DNA of 64,000 bases from Eutreptiella sp. 'Long Island Sound 2002' (GCA_964036045.1 OZ038387.1:58870427-58934426), one strand, 5' to 3'. Positions 22,756 through 34,508 are shown, counted from the stretch's first letter. The notes: a model not told the origin generated them from the sequence alone. A program made the numbers and translations.

Positions 22756-23578
22756 ATGTGGACATCGTGGCGAGATGGTGCTGATTGGTATTGTGAAAAT
22801 TGGGAGGCGTGGAAGGACTTTGTGGTGCTTGATGCCGGAAAGACGAAGCGCAACGAGGAGAACTTGTTCCTCCTGCATGAGATTCACGATTGCATGACAA
22901 AGCAAGGAGTGAATTGTGTCGTGCGGTTGGCTTTCATCACGGATCACACTTCCGTGCTCATGGCTGCCATCAATGTGGCGCAATCTGATGGACCAGTGGC
23001 CTGCTTCGTGTATGACAAGATGAAGGATGTTCCAGTTCCATTGGGAGGATGCTCTGCAGCGGAAGATATGGCATCCGCGGATTGAGGAGGCGTTGAAGAA
23101 GTTGCCGAGGTCCGCAGATAGTTTCCGCCGGAAATTGTTCGGTGTGATGGAGGAGATGCTTGATGCGCCGAAGAATCGCTTCGAGAAGGAGGCTGAAAAA
23201 CTTGAGTTCTTCCGGCAGCTGCGTGTGCTCAACCCACGCAACCTCAGCGACATGGATGCAAACTTGTCCTCCTACAAGCCGCTGAAGCTAGATGAAGTTC
23301 CTGGCGTCCAAGAGGAGTGGAACTGGTACCGAAGCATGGAGTTCCGGAACATCAGCAACGGTGATGAACTTCTTGCATGGTGGGAGAGTCGGCCAGACTC
23401 CCCTTTCAAGGAGGCTATGTTGTTCTTGATCACCATCCCTACCAGTAGTGGGGCAGTGGAGAGGTTCTTCTCACAAGCCGGCAACGTCTCCCAGGGGCAA
23501 CACAAGTTGCTGAATCAAATGAGGCAATTGGCCTTTATGGCGCGCTTTAACTTGGATGTTGAAGGGCGCCTTGTATAG
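22756..23578 (+). pseudogene. hAT-family transposase C-terminal part, frameshifted
   Basis: The second half (from about 23027) encodes a clear hAT dimerisation region near its end: IPTSSGAVERFFSQAG, followed by helix-forming LLNQMRQLAFMARFNLD and TAG at 23576-23578. The first half (22756 to about 23025) is open in another frame and reads as the preceding part of such a protein (ENWEAWKDFVVLDAGKTKR, DHTSVLMAAINVAQSDGPV). A one-base shift near 23020-23035 separates the two. The N-terminal zinc finger and the first catalytic acidic residues are not seen. This is a truncated, decayed class II transposon, although an unrecognised intron at the shift cannot be excluded. Confidence 0.75.
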
Positions 23579-23582
23579 TGCA

Positions 23583-23880
23583 GCTTCCGACGGCCGCCAA
23601 CATATTCCTACGGGCAACGCACCGCGAAACGCATCGATACGCCAGGCTCACCGGACTGGGCAACCTGTGGGCTTGGGAAGGCTTCCGATAGCCGCCAACG
23701 TATTCGTACGGGTGGTTAAGCTATCCAACTAGTGGTAAATAGTCGGGGGCAACGAACCGCGAAACGCATCGATACGCCAAGCTCACGGGATTGGGCACCT
23801 TGTGGGCTTGGGAAGGCTCCCGGTAGCCGCCAATGTATTCGTACGGGCGGTTAAGCTATCCATTGAGGGACAAATCGTCG
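23583..23880. repeat. 134-bp tandem repeat downstream of the hAT relic
   Basis: Units begin GGCTTCCGATAGCCGCCAAC near 23583 (diverged), 23679 and 23813. They share GTATTCGTACGGG(T/C)GGTTAAGC and CGCGAAACGCATCGATACGCC. The first unit lacks about 35 bases and the third is partial. The block may be subterminal repeats of the transposon. Confidence 0.85.
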
Positions 23881-24527
23881 GTTGCTTCAATGGGGTATGG
23901 GGCGGAGGCAACATTGGGGCTCTGCTGCTTCTTGCTGAGGGAGTAACACCCCTCCTCCTAATTCACAGTAGAAGGGTGGGATTCCCTACCACGCTTTGCA
24001 TGTTGAGCCGGGGCCGTAGTCTTCACATTGATGGAGCGATGGTGTCAACGGATCAACATGCGTCTTGATAAACATAGGGGTTTGGGAGTCCTACACCATT
24101 TTAACAAAACCACATTTTACACCGCATTTTTTGCCGCATTTTCCGCATTTTTCCGCATTTTTTTCTAATCCCGGTGACCGCATCCCCCCCCCCCCCCCTG
24201 CAGTATTGACCAATGCCTTGGTTCAGAGTGTCCTAAACCAAGAATGAGGTTTGGGTTCTGGATGTGGATGTGGAGAGCTCAAGTGTAGGGGACGTTTTAG
24301 ACCATTGAGGGTCCATCTAGGCCATTGAGGACTCCGCTTGGCCATTGATGTTCTCTAGGCCATTGTGTGTTCCTCTCGGCCATTAAGGATTCCTCTAGGC
24401 CGTGGTGGATTCCTCTAGGCCTTTGAGGATTGCCCCAGGCCATTGAGGATCTCGCTGGGCCATGGAGGGTCCCTCTGGGTCGGCATGAGTGATGTATACC
24501 CGGGATTTGTTGCCTGTCTTCATGCAG
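23881..24527. other. Noncoding stretch with a 20-bp minisatellite
   Basis: An AT-rich part (24080-24180) repeats CCGCATTTT words, followed by a C15 run at about 24184 and then the array at 24300-24482. No gene is seen, but it may be intron of the following glycosyltransferase. Confidence 0.5.
24300..24482. repeat. 20-bp minisatellite (GCCATTGAGGATTCCTCTAG), about nine units
   Basis: Nine imperfect units of 18-21 bases run head to tail. The units at 24381 and 24401 (GATTCCTCTAGGCC) are closest to the consensus. Confidence 0.9.
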
Positions 24528-25810
24528 GGATCCGCTTCCGTTCCCACGGGCAGACACCCAGACGCGGCCACTGATTCGCATTCCCCGCGCAACACTGCAG
24601 ATCTGCAACCCCCCAAAACCACCAAAGACATTGAGAGGTATGCTGCTTGGATGGCCTTTGGTTTGGTTCCCGTGGGCGTGCGTGCACGCGTCCGTTCGGG
24701 AGCGTATGCATCCGTGCGCACGTGTCCTGTAGATGTAGACCCCCCGGGGCCTTGGAGGTCATCTGGACCCCAAAATTCGAAAATTTTGAAAATGCATTTT
24801 TTTGGAATCAGCACGTCGGCATGTCCAGAAATGTCATCACTTGCCTTCATTGCATTCAGTACGAAAAAAACATTCCTCATCAAATGCCCCCCCAAAGAAG
24901 TAGATGGGGGTCCTCAGCTGGTGTCTCATCAATGGCCCTGTCAAAGCCCAATCTGTAAAAGCCCGATCCTTCCTTGGTACCTTGACAGTCCTGCCAGTGC
25001 CTGCACGATTCCCATTCGCCATACGCCAGCAGAATGGACCGCGGCCGGCGCGGTCCATTGGACACCGCTCACCAGGGATGCATTCGAAGGGGGGGAGGTA
25101 CCCCCCCCCCCCCCCCTCCAGGGCGCCCAGCTCACTCCCAGTTACTGTCTCCCTGACGGCAAGTGCCAGCTGCAATGGCATTTGTAACCGACAGTAACCG
25201 CCTCCAACCGCCTGTCCAACTGCTTCTGGGGCCGCCTCTGAGGTCCTTTCCCCTCCCCCATCGATCGTCTCCAGGCGCCCTCGGATCCCCCGCATCATCC
25301 ACCAGTCCTGGCGCTCCGCAGACCGCGTGCCCGCGCGCTTCACGCCGTGGATGCGGAGCTGGACCCTCCTGCATCCGAACTGGACCTACGTGTTCTGGGA
25401 CGACGCCGACAACCGCAAGCTCGTGCACACCGCCTTCCCCGCGTTCGCGGCGCTGTACGACGGCCTCCCCGGTGGCGTGGCGCGCGCGGACTTCGCCCGG
25501 TACGCGCTGCTGCACAAGTACGGGGGCGTGTACGTGGACGCGGACTTCGAGGCCAAGGCCCCGTTCGACGATCTGGTGGCGGAGCATCAGGCGATCGTCA
25601 GCTCTGAGCCGCAGGTGCGCCGTGCGTCCGGGCGATGGGGCGGTCCCGCGGTGTGACGTGGCGGGCACTGCGCGCATCGCTGCGTTGCCGTGTTGTGCAG
25701 ATCCATGCGAAGCTGCTGGAGCGCAAGTCCCACGGGCACTTGTGCAACGCGATCATGGCCTCGGCGCCCGGACACCCGTTTTGGATGACCCTCATGCGCA
25801 GCGTGCAGCG
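24528..25810 (+). CDS. DXD-type (OCH1-like) glycosyltransferase, partial gene
   Basis: Exons with consistent phases are 24528-24637, 25275-25614 and 25701-25810 (right end uncertain). The middle exon encodes the glycosyltransferase sugar-binding region with a DXD motif: IPRIIHQSW, TYVFWDDAD, then ARYALLHKYGGVYVDADF (DAD is the DXD) and SSEPQ. The donor is CAG/GTGCGC, followed by an 86-base intron ending TTGTGCAG. The third exon encodes HLCNAIMASAPGHPFW, a typical continuation of this family. The first exon encodes a Ser/Thr/Pro-rich stretch that fits a Golgi stem. Family members transfer sugars from nucleotide sugars, usually in the Golgi lumen, using a metal ion held by the DXD. The N-terminal anchor and the C-terminal exon or exons were not found. 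GC content is high, as in the other homology-supported exons. Confidence 0.8.
25010..25240. repeat. Dispersed repeat, second copy (see 5436-5645)
   Basis: Lies in the intron between glycosyltransferase exons 24528-24637 and 25275-25614. It shares GGGATGCATTCGAAGG, a GGTAC plus C16 junction, GGCAAGTGCCAG and CATTTGTAACCGACAGTA with the copy at 5.5 kb. Confidence 0.75.
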
Positions 25811-26253
25811 GTATGGACTGCGTCCTGCTGCCCAGACATTTGCCGTTGCCGCGGATGTCTGCCTTTCCCCCGGCCCTCCTGAGCCGCCTCCCGCTGCCGT
25901 CCTCAATCCCCGAGGGGAACACCCCCCCCCCCCCCGGAGTCGGCAAACCCCGCAGGTGGGTGGGTTCTTGACAATTGATCCTCCCCCCTGTGGAAGAAGG
26001 TTCCAAAGGTTCCACCTACACCTTCGCTTCGCTCACCTTAATTACCCCCCCCCCCCCCTCCCCCTCATTGTGGTTGTTAGAAGCCCCTGTTAGGACAATG
26101 ATCCTGCAGATGCACACACCAGGAGGCACAAGTCAGTGCTGGAGTCGGCAAACCCTCGCATGGACTCGGAATGTGCATCTGGCGGCACCTGGTCAACGGC
26201 ACGGGCAACAGCCCGTCTCTGGGACCGCCGAACCCCGGAGTAGTCAAACAGGA

Positions 26254-26381
26254 CAAGTCATCCAGGAGCTCCGTTGACACGACCAAAACACGTTCGGACC
26301 CACAGAGGGTCAGAATGAGCAGTGGCGAGAGGCCAATAGGCGCCACCAAATGCAAACAAACCAACGCCATGGCCTTGTGCC
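26254..26381 (+). repeat. Dispersed repeat, copy 2 of the pair with 1-126
   Basis: Same orientation and near-identical sequence to 1-126 (AAGTCATCCAGGAGCTCCGT, CCCACAGAGGGTCAGAATGA). Being internal, it gives the repeat's left context: CGGAGTAGTCAAACAGGA. Confidence 0.85.
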
Positions 26382-26429
26382 AAACCCCCCGCTTTGGGTT
26401 TCGCCGCGCGGGGTCCCCCCCTCTCGCAT

Positions 26430-26520
26430 GTCTTTTGAACCCGCCCCCTTCACCCCCCGACCCGACGGGGGACAGCCAACCATCCCATCCACGAGTGGAG
26501 GGGTCCCTCCTCAAGAGGCG
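26430..26520. repeat. Dispersed repeat also at 32908-32995
   Basis: Shared words are AACCCGCCCCCT, CACGCCC/CACCCCCC, GGGACAGCCAACCATCCCA versus GGACAACCAACCCACCCA, and TCCACGAGTGGAGGGGTCCC versus TCCACGTGTGGAGAATTCCC, both followed by TCCTCAA. The ACGTGTGGA/ACGAGTGGA core is a near-palindrome. Confidence 0.75.
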
Positions 26521-27045
26521 ATCACGTCGCATTCATGGCACACACCGCGAGGCATTCATTTTTGTGGGACATTTTTGTGTGTCCCCCATCATTCTGAAGT
26601 ATTCGGAAGTGTGTGTCATGAGGGTGGCACTTTTTTGTTATTTTCGGAAAAAATCTGCCTCGAGGCCGCGTTGCGGCCCAATTTCCAGCCCCCCGCACAC
26701 CTTGAGACAGCAATCCACGCAGGCGTCATGCCAAACCCCCCCGCAGGGATGCGTTGGAAGGAGACGGGCCCAGAGCGGGGTCGTCAGGAGCGTCCAAGAA
26801 GGCGGTTGGAGGGAGCCACCGAAACGGTCCGGAGCGTTTACTCTCAGTTACCGTTTTGGGGCGGACAGTCAGGGAAGGGGAGGCGGGGTGGCAGGCTCGA
26901 CCCACGGGGGTGCTATTGCATCCCCCCCCCAACCCAGTTGGTACCAGTTGTGTCCAGCAGGAATGGGCCGCGACTGTGGGAACCTTGACCACCAGTAGAG
27001 GCCATGTCCCAGCCCAGCCCAGGCCCCACCGAGGCGTCATACCAA

Positions 27046-27090
27046 CCCCCCACCCCACCCCACCCCACCCCACCCCACCCCACCCCACCC
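27046..27090. repeat. (CCCCA)9 pentanucleotide array
   Basis: Nine tandem CCCCA units. The G-rich strand (TGGGG)n could form G-quadruplexes. It resembles some telomere words but is a single short internal array. Confidence 0.9.
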
Positions 27091-27137
27091 TGCTCGCCCA
27101 GTGCCCACAGCCCCTCCGACCCATATTCCCAAACCTC

Positions 27138-29688
27138 ATGGAGCATTTTGACAGAATCTGTGTGCGCAGGACTTACACCGTACAAAGGGGTCGGGGGTTT
27201 CTGTTGGGGCATCATGTTGGGCGCCGTCTTCTGAGCACCTACTGCAATTTCTGCTCATTTTCAGGGCTCACGCCTCCCGTACTACTACGGACCCTGTGAG
27301 TTTGACAGGCCCGCGGATGCTTCACAGTACCTTTTACAGACAACCAGAGGCGGCGAAAGGGGTGGCAGTGTTACCGGAGGAGTATTTTTATCCAGAGGTA
27401 TCACCTCTTTGCCTCGGTTCTGGTTCTGCTCCCTCTAATCATTTGGCACCTGCTGCAGGTGAGGGATACGTTCCCCCATGATACACACACTTGCCGTACT
27501 GCTCATTCTTGGCGTTTGTGTGCAGATGTGAGCTGGACATGGCGATAGAGGGCTGCAATGGGCTGCAGAAGATGAACGAGGGTCAGTTAGTCGTTACGGG
27601 TTTGGGATTGTTTCAGAGTGCTTTTGAGGGTTTCTGATGGTTGTTGACGGTTTTGGAATGTTTCTGTGTGGCACAGTTGGTGAAGTTATTGAACATTGTT
27701 GAGGAGGTGTTGAAGCATTGTCGAGAAGCGTAAGTCAAGTCATTTTAAAACAATCTGAATACCGCCCCCCCCCCCAAAAAAAATGTAATGCGGGAACTTT
27801 TGTTTGCGGCACCCCATAGCGTCCTTTACAATGGGATGCCAAATCCACAACGCACAAAGTACTCTAAGTGGCCATCAATTAAGGGGAGTCGGCCAACATG
27901 AGAGCGTTGGAGGGTTGGTGCGTCAGCTGTTTGCCTGCTTTAAGCAGGCTTAGAGGCTCTGTGAATGCTGAGCAGCATTGTACACATGGTGCCGCTTGCT
28001 GCACAATGTGTTCCTGGCAGGTTGGTTCCTTGTGTTGACAATCACCCTTCTGGAAGGCAGATATTTGTGGGGAGCGCTCTTACGGTATTGTTGTAGTGCT
28101 GACAGTATGGACAGGGCCTCGTGGGGGTGCTTGGGCCAAGTTGCAGTTGACGGGGTGGTTGTTCTTGAATTTCAGAAGGTAAATATGCACAAGGACTCGG
28201 GCCATTTCACCACCCCCGTCCATCTTGCCCATGCATATGGCCGGGACCTTAAGCAATATCGAACACTTTCTACAGGTGGCATATTGGAACAAAGGGAATT
28301 TGGACAAGGCATGCCGCGTCATTACCGCATGGAATGAGAAAGAGTGCAAGGAATTGGCAGATTATCCAAAGTATGTCTGGGTTGGGAGTCAATTGACTGT
28401 CGTAAGCGCTTGGGTGGTGATTGATACGCTTGCAGTGGCACATTGCATGGGGCTTTTCACAAGCTGTCCTACAGGGCTGTCGAAAGTGTTTGTGTTTTCA
28501 GGGAAGCAGGGCGAAATGCAGGGCAGCTGTCGTAGGTCCAGTGGAAAGTCTGCAGTGTTGAGTTTGGGGCCGAACCTGCCTGCACCGTGTGCGCACCAGT
28601 GTACATTGGGACCATTGCTGAATGAAGGTCACAACGTGCCCCGGGGGCACCGCTTTTGGGAATGGGAATGCTAATTTTGCAGTGCGACACCTGCGGCGCA
28701 CAATTTGGTTAATTATCATGGAACATGGGAAATTGTTCTTTTTGTGAACCATGCTTTTGAATGGGGAGCGGTTATCGCAACATTCTCATCTGCTTTGAGT
28801 ATTGTGCCACGCCATTGTGCCCATTTGACCTACTTACTCCCTTCGTCGAAATTGAGGAACATTAATGCAGTGCTAATTACCCCACAGCCAATAATATTCC
28901 CCTACCCTGCAGTACCTGCAGCGCGCATGAAGCATTCCCAGTGGCTTGGACGCAGCCCCCCAACAGTAGCAGCGCCTGTGAGCAGAGGGACTCCCACTCT
29001 CACTCACCAACAGTGTTTGACCCCACCATCTGTGGGTAAGCAATGTACACAATTTTCTCCTGCAAACCCAAACCGGTGTGTACCTCCGGAAGTACCAACC
29101 GGCATACTCGTTCAGCCTTTGTGGCACCCCAAAGAGTAGCTTTTGGGTGGTTGCCATCCAGTAGCTCTTCGTAGGTGGCTGTGTTAAACAGGATGATTCT
29201 ACCAACGGTTCCACCTACATGGTCGCTGTGCTCACCTTCAAATGGTTCTCCCCTCCCCCACGTACGTGTGACGTTTTCGGTCTTTCGCTGGCACTAGGGC
29301 AAAGACTCCCACCGGCCCAAAGGGGTGTAAGTTTGCAGTGGTTCAGTGGGAAGACACAGGGCGCTTATTCAAATCAAAGGTTTCCTTTGGGGCTACAAAT
29401 GGATGAGCAATGGAGGTAGCGTAGGTCTCGTGTTGCTTAGATGTACCAATGTAGCCATGTGACAACGACACTATGTTCCAGTATGGCGTGCATCAGCAAG
29501 CCGATGCCGCCGAGCGCTTGCCTCCGTGTGCCTTTGTGTCTTGCAGTGGTCACTACACATCCAACACCCACGCTGTGCACCACTGGGAATGCACATGGTG
29601 CCGCGGAGATCGTACCCACGAGTACGTGAAGATCACGGACATCATTCCTCGGAAACATCTGGAGCGCCCGAGTGATGGCTGGCTCTGA
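27138..29688 (+). CDS. Tentative multi-exon gene, unknown small protein
   Basis: Candidate exons are 27138-27159 (ATG start), 27265-27295, 27526-27581, 27677-27729, 28106-28178, 28276-28370, 28502-28531, 28913-29035 and 29547-29688 (TGA at 29686). Phases fit from 27677 to the end; the junction between 27581 and 27677 does not fit and needs another donor or exon. Good sites include CATTTTCAG/GGC, ACCCT/GTGAGT, GAAGC/GTAAGT, CTTTCTACAG, CCAAA/GTATGT and CTGTGG/GTAAGC. The peptide has helical segments (KLLNIVEEVLKHCREA, GNLDKACRVITAWNEKECKE) and ends with a possible zinc-binding patch (HHWECTWCRGDRTH) before IIPRKHLERPSDGWL. No family is recognised. The exons were chosen by eye for open frames, so coordinates are provisional. 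The last two exons are the most convincing. Confidence 0.35.
29075..29260. repeat. Dispersed repeat family (TACCAACCGGC / GGTGGCTGTGTTA)
   Basis: The left part (AAGTACCAACCGGCATACTC, CAGCCTTTGTGGCAC) matches 33019-33058. The middle (GTAGCTCTTCGTAGGTGGCTG) matches 35728-35750. The right (TTCCACCTACATGGTCGCTG, GCTCACCTT) matches 26007-26042 and 35764-35795. Together these look like fragments of one longer mobile element. Confidence 0.7.
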
Positions 29689-31408
29689 CGCTGGCGGTGC
29701 ATGCGGCCTAAGTCTTCACCCTGTATTCCTCCAGCCCCGACGTGACGACATCATTGAATGGGTATTACAGGACCTGCGACTCGGATCCACTGCTCCCCAT
29801 TTTCCTTGAGAAATCGAACATGTTCCTGGCAAGTTACCACATGGCCCCACCATCGTGTCTGTCGTCCGGCTTCTGTTGCTCGGGATCACTTCTGGTGTTC
29901 GAAACCCTCTGATTTCTTTGGTAGTGTTTACTACTCCAGCTCTTCTGCCTTTGATTGTCACCCCCTTCCCACTACGTAACTATTTGTCCCCCCGCTGGTG
30001 TATGCACACCAGCCAGCAAGACACCTGTGTGCTTTGCCCCCAACCGCACATGTAGTGTGGAGTCGTGCTCCTTAGAACGCTTTCGACATTGTACATGTTA
30101 TAATAGCCCCTGCTTGACAGCCCTGCAGTTGCTTGCAGCAAGTGCCCCGCCCTATCGGACGCTCAGATCTCCGAGGGTGTACACCACAGCACATGGCAAT
30201 TGGTTAAATCCCAAATGAGTTACTTGCAGCACAGCAAAGCGACACCTCGCGCCTTCACAGAGGTGTCACCAGGTTGCACCAGACCAGAGGGGTCAGCAGT
30301 AGCAGTTCCTGTGGGCTGTACATCCAGACAAGGAGACCCCCATCTCCCATCCATACCCCCGCGCATCGAGTTACGGAGAGGAGAGCACACAGGAAGGGCT
30401 GTTGATAGTGAGAAACTCTTCGCTTCCTGTGCTTTATGTACCACATCTAATCTGCAGCCACAGGCAGACTCAGAGCCACCGCGATTTTTCGAGACCTCCT
30501 TGACGTGCCATCTGGTACGCCAAGAACCATTATCATCAACCAACTTGCCATGAGCAACGCCTCATGAGCCTCTTGCTCTCTGAAGGCAGGTGGGAGCCTC
30601 CAACTCTTGCAGCTGCATGTTAGGGAGCAACACCGACCCTGAGAAGAGTTGCCGTCTGTAATATTCCTCATATTATAAAGTTTAACCTCCCCCCCCCCTC
30701 CTGCTCCTGGTATTATTGGACATTGGTTGACCCGACCAGTCGGACGCCTGCATGCTTGACCCGCAACCCCCCCGACCCTAATGTACTGTAACAGCAGGAA
30801 CAAGCTCACTTACTACTCACACGTTGACTGAGTGATTACCTGATGCAACCTGAGGTCTGAGGGACCTTTCGCCATACCATTTGCAATACGGCTCCTGTGA
30901 CACCAAGACAGCTTTTCCCGGACGAGTCGATGATTCATGTTGAAGTATCGGGGGTTGGGGGCCAGAACAGTTTGCAGTCTCTGCATTTGGATGCTGGCGG
31001 AATACGATGAGGTATCAGTGCTGAGAAATTGAGTGGCGTCGTGTCGTGTACCCCTAGTGCGAATGATTGCCCTTTCACTGAAGTTGCCTGGCAAAGCTTG
31101 AGGAGTGTCACGTGGCAAAGGAAAGCCGGATCGACGATAACTGTCTTCTAATCCCTAGAGGACCGATAATGTGGCTGTGACGGACATGTATGACATGCAG
31201 CAGCAGCAGCGAATGACAAACTGTTGCAGAACAACTCACGTAACTCACAAAGAGCTTCTTGTGACTGAATCCATTGCATTCTGTGCTGTGGCAACATGTG
31301 CTCAGTTCCATTGTCAGCTCGTTGCACTCTTCGTACATTTACCAGTTCCAATTGTTCCGCGGCACCGCAGGTCGTTGGGACAATGGCAAACCCAATCTTT
31401 TTTTGGTC

Positions 31409-31410
<2 letters not shown>

Positions 31411-31460
<50 letters not shown>
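31411..31460. repeat. (AG)25 microsatellite
   Basis: Uninterrupted AG dinucleotides. The flanking open frames with Arg-Glu or Ser-Leu runs are artefacts of it. Confidence 0.97.
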
Positions 31461-31465
<5 letters not shown>

Positions 31466-32907
31466 ATTTGACCGGCCACGACCGGGCCGGAAATTTCGGA
31501 ACCGAAAAACATTTTTTCGGCCCGAGATCAAAAAGTTCTAAACGGTCTACGAAATGGACTAAAACCCAGACCATCGCATTCGCAACCTCTACGTTTTGTC
31601 CCCAGGCGAAATTCGCTAAAAATGCACGTAGCCCTGGGAAATTGTGATTTATTGCTTTTTTGACCCCATGGTCCGAAATTTTCACAAGTAGGCTGGGGTG
31701 AAAAAAAGAAGTTGTAAAACGTAGGGTGCGTCGGCATCCAACACAAAATTTGGCTTCTTAATTTGTGCAAATTGTTTGTTTGTTTATTTGTGCGAAGAAG
31801 CATTTTTACCCCTTTCGAAATTTGAAACCTCTTACCTTTTTGGTGCATAAAATCAAAGAGGTTGCCTGCTTTCAACAGGTTGCCTCTAGTAACTCCTCAA
31901 AGAAGTGCTTGAAAACCAAAAAGGTAACCATTTTCAAACCAGTTTGCCTCTTGAAACCTCATGCCTTCAAAATGATTCTGAAACATTTAGCCGGACATTG
32001 ATGGAACAATAGTTGTGATTGGATCTACAAAGCCAAAACCATGTCCCATGGAATGGGTCCTGTACCCATCTTTAAGGAAGCTACTGCCAGTGGAAGCTGG
32101 TGTTGAGGAGAAAGCACCAGGGGCTTTGAGAACGCTTTTCCTGCGGCACCTGCGGCGCGCCAAAAGCCAAACCCCGCTCAGACACTAACCTCAAAAATGA
32201 CTTCTCTCACATCATGCTCTAGATAACATGCGTGCCATTAATCAATTCTTTGCCGGCGGATATCATGTGTGATTCATTTGACTTAGTTGTTGTGCAATGG
32301 AACTGCGAAACTCAAACCCTGCGGCGTTCTCTTTGGCCGCGTTTGCAGAATTATCAATTGGCAAGGATGCTGTCCTCCAAAAGAGGCCAAAAAGCAAATA
32401 TGGACACTACCAAATCCTCCCTCGCAGCCCACAACACAGTGTAGTATTTGTTAATCGTACATGCGGATGGTGATGTCATATGACCATTTCAATTTATGCT
32501 TCCGTTGCGTCCTCCGCGTGACAGAAATAGACGCAGAAGCAAAGGGAGTGACTCCTTTGCAGTGTACTCTCGTCTAGGTGGAGCCCGCCTTCCCTCCCTG
32601 GTGGGGACCGAGATATTTGCAGTAAACAAGGATGTATCTTAGACTCGGCCGTCAAGATGCTTCAAAAGTGACACACCGCTTCCTATGACGGTTGGTCGAC
32701 ACAAAGCGATTTAGTGAGCGTGGTTGGGAGAGATAATCTGGCAAGGCTCGTCAGCGGTCAAACAACAAAGCAACAAAGCGGCTTGAGCCCATAGACCATG
32801 GGGAGGCAAAATGCCAGGCGCCAACCCCCAAAGTCATGATGCCAGCGGGTGGGGCAGTTCCAAAACAGAGACATCGTCACGGTGGCATCATGAGCGGGCT
32901 CCCCACT

Positions 32908-33060
32908 TATCACAATTTTTAACCCGCCCCCTCCACGCCCAATGGGCGGACAACCAACCCACCCATCCACGTGTGGAGAATTCCCTCCTCAAAAGATAAA
33001 CAAGTGCGTACACCCAGAGGTACCAACCGGCTTACTCACTCAGCTTTTGTGACACACACC
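32908..33060. repeat. Composite of two dispersed repeats
   Basis: 32908-32995 matches 26430-26520, and 33008-33058 (AGAGGTACCAACCGGCTTAC, TCAGCTTTTGTGACAC) matches 29080-29127. Their side-by-side position suggests that the two repeats belong to one larger element. Confidence 0.7.
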
Positions 33061-33712
33061 CGCGGTTGGGGTGCCCTGTCCTGAAATGTACCCGCCGCCC
33101 TGTGTCTAGCAAGCACCAAACTCCTACACGCTACGAACACCAAGTGCCCATTGGATATGGGGGTACGGTATGCGATGCCATGCTGCTCTTATCGGCTGCA
33201 CCCTCCAATTGGCATGCAACAGGTACACCTATTTGGGGTGCTCTTTTGTTCGATTTTGCCCAGTTGCTATTGACAGGGCACCTGATTGGGGCCTGTTTGT
33301 TTGGGTGGGCCCTCTTGTAGCATGGTGTTTTTGTCTACGGGTGTGTGTGTGTGTGCGCGCGCGCGTGTGTGTATTTGTTGTTGAGAGGCCATCATATAAA
33401 TGAGGGCACCATTTCCCGCCTCTCCGGCGCTCTTTGTCCTCTACCCCTCCCCCTCACCCCCACCACTCCCGTGGCTGCTGAGTGGCTGAATGGGCCGTCA
33501 TCCAACCCTCTCCGCGGGATCAGGTAGGGCACCCCGTTCATTCTGTGACCCTGACCACACTGGCTCCTCCCCCCCGCAGGTCCGGGCGAAGGAAACAAGC
33601 TTCTTAAAGGTCCTGGACACTATTGCTCATACTGAGGAGGGCACGAGCCTGTTCAGGTCCTGGACGCTGTGCGATGGGGTGGGGTGGGCCCCCCTGCTCC
33701 TTTGTGCATTGC

Positions 33713-33772
33713 AGGCGCCAGGTCCGGAGGGCAAGCCGCCGCAGGCGCCGGGTCCCAAGGGTGGGCTGCCGC
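33713..33772. repeat. 30-base tandem duplication
   Basis: GCAGGCGCCAGGTCCGGAGGG and its neighbour GCAGGCGCCGGGTCCCAAGGG form two adjacent 30-base units. Confidence 0.8.
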
Positions 33773-34508
33773 GGATGCTGAGCTCCTCGGCAAACACACG
33801 TGGGCTCCCACGGGACAACGATGCCGCTCGCGGGTGGTGAGGCATGCAGTGCGCCGATGTGCTTAACAGTTTTGACGACTGGCAGAGTCCCCCCCCCCCC
33901 CCCCACTGCTGGACAGCCTTCCGAGGAATTCACAAGTGCGGGGATTGGCTGAGGTTGAGACCAGCCAAACGAACCAACGCAAGAACAAAATCCAAGCAGA
34001 GAAAGGACGGTTGGGGCAAGGGGCGGGTAGATGCAGATGTGAGATGGTGGTGGATCGAACTGGCTTTTCAAGTGCTTTTATGGCGCACCCCCCCCTCTAT
34101 CATGGTCATGAATTTTTTTGGACAGAGGGCTCGGAGGCCCTCATTCCAGCACAAACGATGCACAGGAACACAGAGCAGCTTAATCAAGGCGATTTTTTAA
34201 AATCTGTTTCCGCGCTGTGAGATCAACGCGGCCGTGAGTAGCGCCATTTCAAGGGTCTTCTGGTTCACATGTTTCACTGTCATTTTTGGGGGTCAAGGGG
34301 TTTTCCCCCTTGACCGGCACTATCGTAATGGAGGGTTCCCACTGTTTTTTCTTTCGTCCAGCAGCTCTGGCCAGAATATGGCTCTGGGGGGGCAAAGGAG
34401 CGGGAGTGTGTTCTTTGTTTGTGTGCATAAGCATGTGTTTGGACGTGTCATTTGCCAATATTGGTGGAGGTGGAGATGCCTTTCAGCCTCTTGTCCCCTC
34501 AACAGCTC

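Larger units (their letters stand above)
25811..27137. other. Repeat-filled stretch after the glycosyltransferase
   Basis: Contents: C runs near 25922 and 26044, a TTCCACCTACACCTTCGCT repeat (family also at 29.2 and 35.8 kb), the repeat shared with 1-126, a second repeat shared with 32.9 kb, and a (CCCCA)n array. It may contain the last glycosyltransferase exon, but none is recognised. Confidence 0.5.
29689..34475. other. Long region without a supported gene
   Basis: Contents: a C run near 30691, a (CAG)4 run near 31199, a (AG)25 array, an AT-rich stretch 31480-32010, repeats shared with 26.4 and 29.1 kb (32900-33060), a TG/CG run near 33345, a 30-base duplication at 33713-33772, and a C14 run at 33891. 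The frame at 30200-30553 and its opposite strand are both open without family features. No exon here is supported. Confidence 0.5.

Noticed and set aside
24300-24482. CRISPR-like array
   Set aside because: The 20-bp units abut directly without unique spacers, so this is a minisatellite. No array with spacers occurs elsewhere in the window.
27046-27090. Telomere-like repeat (CCCCA)n
   Set aside because: It is a single short internal array among other simple repeats, with no subtelomeric context.
31384-31475. Protein with Arg-Glu or Ser-Leu runs
   Set aside because: Direct translation of the (AG)25 microsatellite.
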